34,802 bases of DNA from CAZBDU01 sp964490725 (GTDB taxonomy: Bacteria; Spirochaetota; Spirochaetia; SZUA-6; DRHE01), in contig CAZBDU010000059.1 of assembly GCA_964490725.1 (NCBI GenBank), positions 1 through 34,802 of the forward strand. The letters run 5' to 3'. This document shows, piece after piece, positions 31,882 through 34,802 of this stretch. How positions within the stretch are numbered: position 1 is the stretch's first letter; every line of letters begins with the position of its first letter. A program made the translations under genes and the position numbers. The notes under the pieces were generated by a model. It was not told where the DNA came from and made no database searches. It saw nothing but the letters and a program-made list of their open reading frames with translations.

Positions 31882-32967
31882 TCAGCGTCCCTCCTGGCCA
31901 GCAGGCGCCAGCACGCTGACGGCGGCCGGCCGCACGGCGATCCGCACCGCCGAGCCCTCCTCGAGCTGCAGCCCCCGGTAGGAATGGGTGGCGAACTCGA
32001 TGTGCCACTGCAGCCCGCAGGCCTCCACGTAGAGGGTGTGGGCATGGCCCACCGGAAGATGCTCCAGGACGCGGCCCTCCATGACGTTGGCGGCCAGCTG
32101 CGGGTCCACCGGCAGGTCGGGGTAGAGGAGCTTCACGTCCTGGGGAGCCACGAACGCCGCCGCCGGGCCAGGCCGGGCGGACTCCTCGGCCAGCTCCAGC
32201 CTGCCGCCCGGCCAGAGAAGGAAGGTCTGTCCCGAGCGGCGGCTCACCTCGCCCCGCACCAGGTTGCCCCATCCCAGCACCGACCAGGCCTCCGCCTGAA
32301 AGGCGCTGCGCCACAGCTCCTCCGGGCTCAGGCGGCCGGCCAACCTGCCCTCGATCATCAGAAAGACCCTGCTGCCCAGGGCGCTGACGTCCTCGATCTG
32401 GTGGGTGACGTACAGGACCGGGATCTCCGCCTGCCGCTGCAGGCGTTTCAGCTCGCGGCGCAGGCTGCGGCGCAGAGGCCCGTCCAGCGCGCTGAAGGGC
32501 TCGTCCAGCAGCAGCAGCTCGGGTCCGGGAGCCAGCGCCCGCGCCAGCGCCACCCGCTGCCGCTGCCCTCCGGACAGCTGGGCGGGAAAACGCTCCTCCA
32601 ACCCTTTCAGGCGCATGCATTCCATCCACCCCCGCGCCTGTTCCAGCCGGCCGGAGCCGCGCAGGCCGTAGGCCACGTTCTGCAGGACCGTCAGGTGCGG
32701 GAACAGGGCGAGCTGCTGCGGCACCAGCCCGATGCGCCGCAGGCGTGGCGCCAGGAAGGGCCCTCCGGGCGTCTGCGTCAGCACCCTCCCCGCCAGCGCC
32801 ACCCTCCCCTGGCGGGGCCGCTCCAGGCCGGCGATCAGGCGCAGCACCAGGCTCTTGCCCGCTCCGCTGGGTCCGAACAGCACCCCGATCTCCCGGCCCA
32901 GCGCCAGCTCGACCTCCAGCCGAAAAGGGCCCAGCCGGTGATCCAGGCGGACCTCAAGGACGCTCAT
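31882..32967 (-). CDS. modC: Molybdate ABC transporter ATP-binding protein
   Basis: ModC powers molybdate import. The 361-residue protein has Walker A GPSGAGKS (32-39), the signature LSGGQRQR (131-138), Walker B LLLLDEP with Asp155 and Glu156, and the switch His in VTHQ. The C-terminal third (about 285-350) has the TOBE-type fold that binds molybdate in many ModC proteins. ATG at 32967 overlaps modB by 14 bases with GAGGGAGG close before it. It is the last gene of modA-modB-modC. A sulfate or tungstate specificity cannot be excluded. Confidence 0.88.
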   Translation of the reverse strand: MSVLEVRLDHRLGPFRLEVELALGREIGVLFGPSGAGKSLVLRLIAGLERPRQGRVALAGRVLTQTPGGPFLAPRLRRIGLVPQQLALFPHLTVLQNVAYGLRGSGRLEQARGWMECMRLKGLEERFPAQLSGGQRQRVALARALAPGPELLLLDEPFSALDGPLRRSLRRELKRLQRQAEIPVLYVTHQIEDVSALGSRVFLMIEGRLAGRLSPEELWRSAFQAEAWSVLGWGNLVRGEVSRRSGQTFLLWPGGRLELAEESARPGPAAAFVAPQDVKLLYPDLPVDPQLAANVMEGRVLEHLPVGHAHTLYVEACGLQWHIEFATHSYRGLQLEEGSAVRIAVRPAAVSVLAPAGQEGR

Positions 32968-33595
32968 GCCTCCCTCGCTCCATGCGCTGCACCAGCACCA
33001 CGCTGCTCACCCCCACCGCCACCAGCAGCAGCGCCGCCAGATTGGCGCGCGCCAGCTCCAGGGACTCCATGCGGGCGTAGATGTACAGCGGCAGAGTCTG
33101 GGTGAGCCCGGGGATGTTGCCCGCAACCATGAGGGTAACGCCGAAGTCGCCCAGCGCCCTGGCGCTGGCCAGGGCCATCCCGGCCAGCAGGGGGCGCCGC
33201 GCCAGAGGCAGAGTGACCCGGAAGAAGAGGGCCACCTCGCTGTCCCCCAGGGTGCGGGCCTCCTGCTCCAGCTCCTCCGGCACACCGGCGAACCCGGCGC
33301 GGGCAGACTGGATCACCAGAGGCAAAGCCGGCACCAGGGCGGCCAACGCCGCCCCTGGAAACGTGAACAGCAGCTGCAGCCGGGACAGCACCGGCACGCG
33401 GCCGAAGAGCATCAGCAGGTACAACCCCAGCACCGACGGGGGCAGAGCCACGGGCAGGAGCACCGCCACGCGCAGCACCTCCCGGCCAGGAAACCTCCGC
33501 TTGGCCAGCAGCCAGCCCAGGGCCGTTCCCAGCACCAGCAGAAGCGGAACGTCCACGGCGAGCACCTTCAGGGAAACCAGCAGCGCCGCCGTCAC
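32954..33595 (-). CDS. modB: Molybdate ABC transporter permease
   Basis: ModB forms the membrane channel. The 213-residue protein has about five spans and the cytoplasmic EAA-type loop in EELEQEARTLGDSEVALFFRVTLP (part) that contacts ModC. LPPSVLGLYLLMLFGR and ALGDFGVTLMVAGNIPG are typical of ModB/CysT permeases. The start is GTG at 33595, which overlaps the modA stop as GTGA and has GGAGG 7 bases upstream. The upstream continuation of this frame is antisense-like modA sequence and not coding. Confidence 0.92.
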   Translation of the reverse strand: MTAALLVSLKVLAVDVPLLLVLGTALGWLLAKRRFPGREVLRVAVLLPVALPPSVLGLYLLMLFGRVPVLSRLQLLFTFPGAALAALVPALPLVIQSARAGFAGVPEELEQEARTLGDSEVALFFRVTLPLARRPLLAGMALASARALGDFGVTLMVAGNIPGLTQTLPLYIYARMESLELARANLAALLLVAVGVSSVVLVQRMERGRHERP

Positions 33596-34311
33596 GGTGC
33601 CGCCTCCGGCGCGAAGCCCCACTCCCGCCACACCGGCGCCGCATCGGCGGAGCGCAGGTAGTCCCAGAAGGCGAGCAGCCCGGCGGTTTCCCGTCCGGGG
33701 ACCAGGCATCCGCCCTCCACCAGCGCAGGCGCCGCCAGCACGGTGGAGGCCCCCCGGCCCAGTCTCCTGGCCACCGAGGCGGAAATCAGCGCCAGATCCG
33801 CCCCACCGCTCGCGGCCGCCAGCCCCGCCTGCAGCACGTCGGCGGTGATCACCAGCTTCCGCTCCCGCTCCAGCCGGCGGTACAGCCCTCGCCCCTCCAG
33901 GTAGCGCCGGGCCGCCCCGCCGAAGGGTGCGGTAGCCGGATCGGCCAGGGCCACGCGAACGCCCCCGGAGAGAGCCTCGGGGGAGGGCCGCTCGGAGCGG
34001 TCCCACCACAGCACCAGCGGGCTGGCCACCAGAGGCTCGATGCCCTTCGCCAGGCCGCGCTCCTGGAGATAGCGCAGCCACTCCAGGTCCGCCGAGAGAA
34101 ACAGGCCGAAGGGCGCCCCCGCCTCGATCTGGCGGGCAAGCCGGCCAGAGGAGCCCACCACCAGCGCCGGAGGCTTCCCCCCGGCCCGCTGGTAGCGCTC
34201 CGCCAGCACCGTGACGCAGGGATAGAGACTGGCCGCCACGGCCGCCGCCTGACCGCGGGCGCAGGGGCCGCCCGCCAGCAGCGCGAGCAGCAACGCCAGA
34301 GCTGTTCTCAT
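33592..34311 (-). CDS. modA: Molybdate-binding periplasmic protein
   Basis: ModA captures molybdate or tungstate outside the inner membrane. The 239-residue protein has a signal peptide (about 1-26) and the family's VGSSGRLARQIEAGAPFGLFLSAD and ADPATAPFGGAARRYLE. ATG at 34311 is chosen over GTG at 34329 because GGGGAGGTG lies about 8 bases upstream and it gives a clean signal peptide. It is the first gene of modABC, with 4- and 14-base overlaps following. No recognisable ModE box was seen upstream. Confidence 0.9.
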   Translation of the reverse strand: MRTALALLLALLAGGPCARGQAAAVAASLYPCVTVLAERYQRAGGKPPALVVGSSGRLARQIEAGAPFGLFLSADLEWLRYLQERGLAKGIEPLVASPLVLWWDRSERPSPEALSGGVRVALADPATAPFGGAARRYLEGRGLYRRLERERKLVITADVLQAGLAAASGGADLALISASVARRLGRGASTVLAAPALVEGGCLVPGRETAGLLAFWDYLRSADAAPVWREWGFAPEAAP

Positions 34312-34359
34312 CGAAAGGCACCTCCCCACATGCCGGATTTCCGGGCACGGGCGGAAGCC

Positions 34360-34388
34360 AGTATAGACGCCCCTGTCCCCTTTGACAA
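34360..34388 (-). promoter_or_regulatory. Promoter of modABC
   Basis: On the minus strand TTGTCA (34388-34383), a 17-base spacer and TATACT (34365-34360) form a near-consensus site. Transcription near 34352 leaves a leader of about 41 bases carrying GGGGAGG before the modA ATG. The 34389-34475 gap beyond it holds no gene. Confidence 0.75.
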
Positions 34389-34475
34389 CGCGGAGCGGTC
34401 AGGGCGAGCCGGAGAGGACGGACGGATGGGCGGAGGCGCGCGGCTCCGGAGGGTGGGCGGGTCTCCGGCTGCGGC

Positions 34476-34802
34476 TCAGCGCGCTTCCAGGCGCACCAGC
34501 ACCGGCAGGTGATCCGAGAACCCCCGCCGGCCCGGGGAAGCCTCACTTCGCCAGCGCAGCGGGTGAGCCTCCGGTCCGGCCAGAAGGAAGGCAGCGCGGA
34601 AGGCTCTGAAGCTGCCGCGCCGCAGCGTGAACCCCGCCCCGTCGAACAGGCCCGGGGTCAGCAGCATCCGGTCAGGGGTCTCCCAGCGGCCGCGGTAGAC
34701 AATGGAGCCCCACTCGGAGCGGGGGCGCTCGTACCAGCAGTCGTAGAGGACCGGCCCGCCGGCGGTCAGGCCCGCCCGCTCGGGCCGGTCGGTGACCAGC
34801 AG
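34476..34802 (-). CDS. Endonuclease/exonuclease/phosphatase-family protein, N-terminal part outside the window
   Basis: An open frame enters at 34802 and runs 108 codons to its stop at 34476. The C-terminal segment GFSDHLPVLVRLEAR has the SDHLPV histidine motif of the endonuclease/exonuclease/phosphatase fold, which coordinates the catalytic metal. Before it, YRGRWETPDRMLLTPGLF fits the usual run-in with the conserved Asp region. Members cut DNA or RNA or dephosphorylate lipids; the substrate cannot be read from this fragment. It is transcribed on the same strand as mod but ends 164 bases before modA, which has its own promoter. Confidence 0.75.
   Translation of the reverse strand: MLVTDRPERAGLTAGGPVLYDCWYERPRSEWGSIVYRGRWETPDRMLLTPGLFDGAGFTLRRGSFRAFRAAFLLAGPEAHPLRWRSEASPGRRGFSDHLPVLVRLEAR

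Noticed and set aside
1..34802. CRISPR array, insertion sequence or prophage
   Set aside because: No direct-repeat array, transposase, integrase or terminal inverted repeat was seen; composition is even across the window.

Overview
The window is about two-thirds G+C by eye and is packed with roughly 31 protein genes on both strands. I see no tRNA, rRNA, CRISPR array, transposon or phage gene. It reads as core chromosome rather than an accessory island. The best guess for the host is a high-GC spirochaete. The grounds are a complete moxR-DUF58-batD-batA-batB-batC-batE cluster, divergent dksA and infA genes with an Smr gene beyond, a degenerate DEAD-box/RRM protein, and an OmpA-family protein of a type I associate with treponemes. 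This is an inference from gene content and protein character, and no single marker proves it.

Layout. 1-1868: the 3' part of a UvrD-type helicase gene that ends in a sliding-clamp-binding-like motif. 1889-6083: fatty-acid synthesis, with fabD-fabG-fabF on the minus strand (no acpP between fabG and fabF) and fabH divergent on the plus strand, each side with a consensus sigma-70-type promoter. 6093-7864: a HAD hydrolase and an SGNH hydrolase with overlapping ends. 7896-11762: larC (minus), ftsH and larB (plus). 11766-15123 (minus): a GNAT protein, peptidase T and an EamA exporter. 15214-16230: ilvC. 16241-17446: an OmpA-family envelope protein. 17680-19802: the degenerate DEAD-box protein and trmB. 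19834-21725: an unrecognised membrane protein and a metallo-beta-lactamase-fold hydrolase. 21751-23321: a small unknown gene downstream of dksA, then infA and smr. 23444-31068 (minus): an eight-gene operon in which argJ precedes moxR and the bat genes. 31441-31851: a cupin. 31882-34311 (minus): molybdate transporter modABC. 34476-34802: the C-terminal part of an endonuclease/exonuclease/phosphatase-family protein.

How the parts work together. The fab genes supply malonyl-ACP and the initiation, elongation and reduction steps of lipid synthesis. The MoxR/DUF58/Bat set is a co-translated chaperone-plus-vWA membrane assembly of unknown biochemical role, here tied to arginine synthesis through argJ. 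LarB and LarC make the nickel-pincer cofactor, although LarA and LarE are not in view. ModABC brings in molybdate.

Regulatory signals are unusually readable. Many promoters match TTGACA-17-TATAAT closely. Four genes (pepT, the EamA gene, the OmpA-family gene and argJ) have a -10 box only 6-8 bases before the start codon and no Shine-Dalgarno site, which predicts leaderless mRNAs. At eamA/ilvC the two divergent promoters share one -35 heptamer. At dksA/infA the -35 boxes sit back to back around a perfect inverted repeat.

I do not find a clearly new multi-gene system. The strongest leads are the inactive-looking DEAD-box protein, the argJ-moxR-bat operon, the leaderless and shared promoters, and the uncharacterised gene behind dksA.
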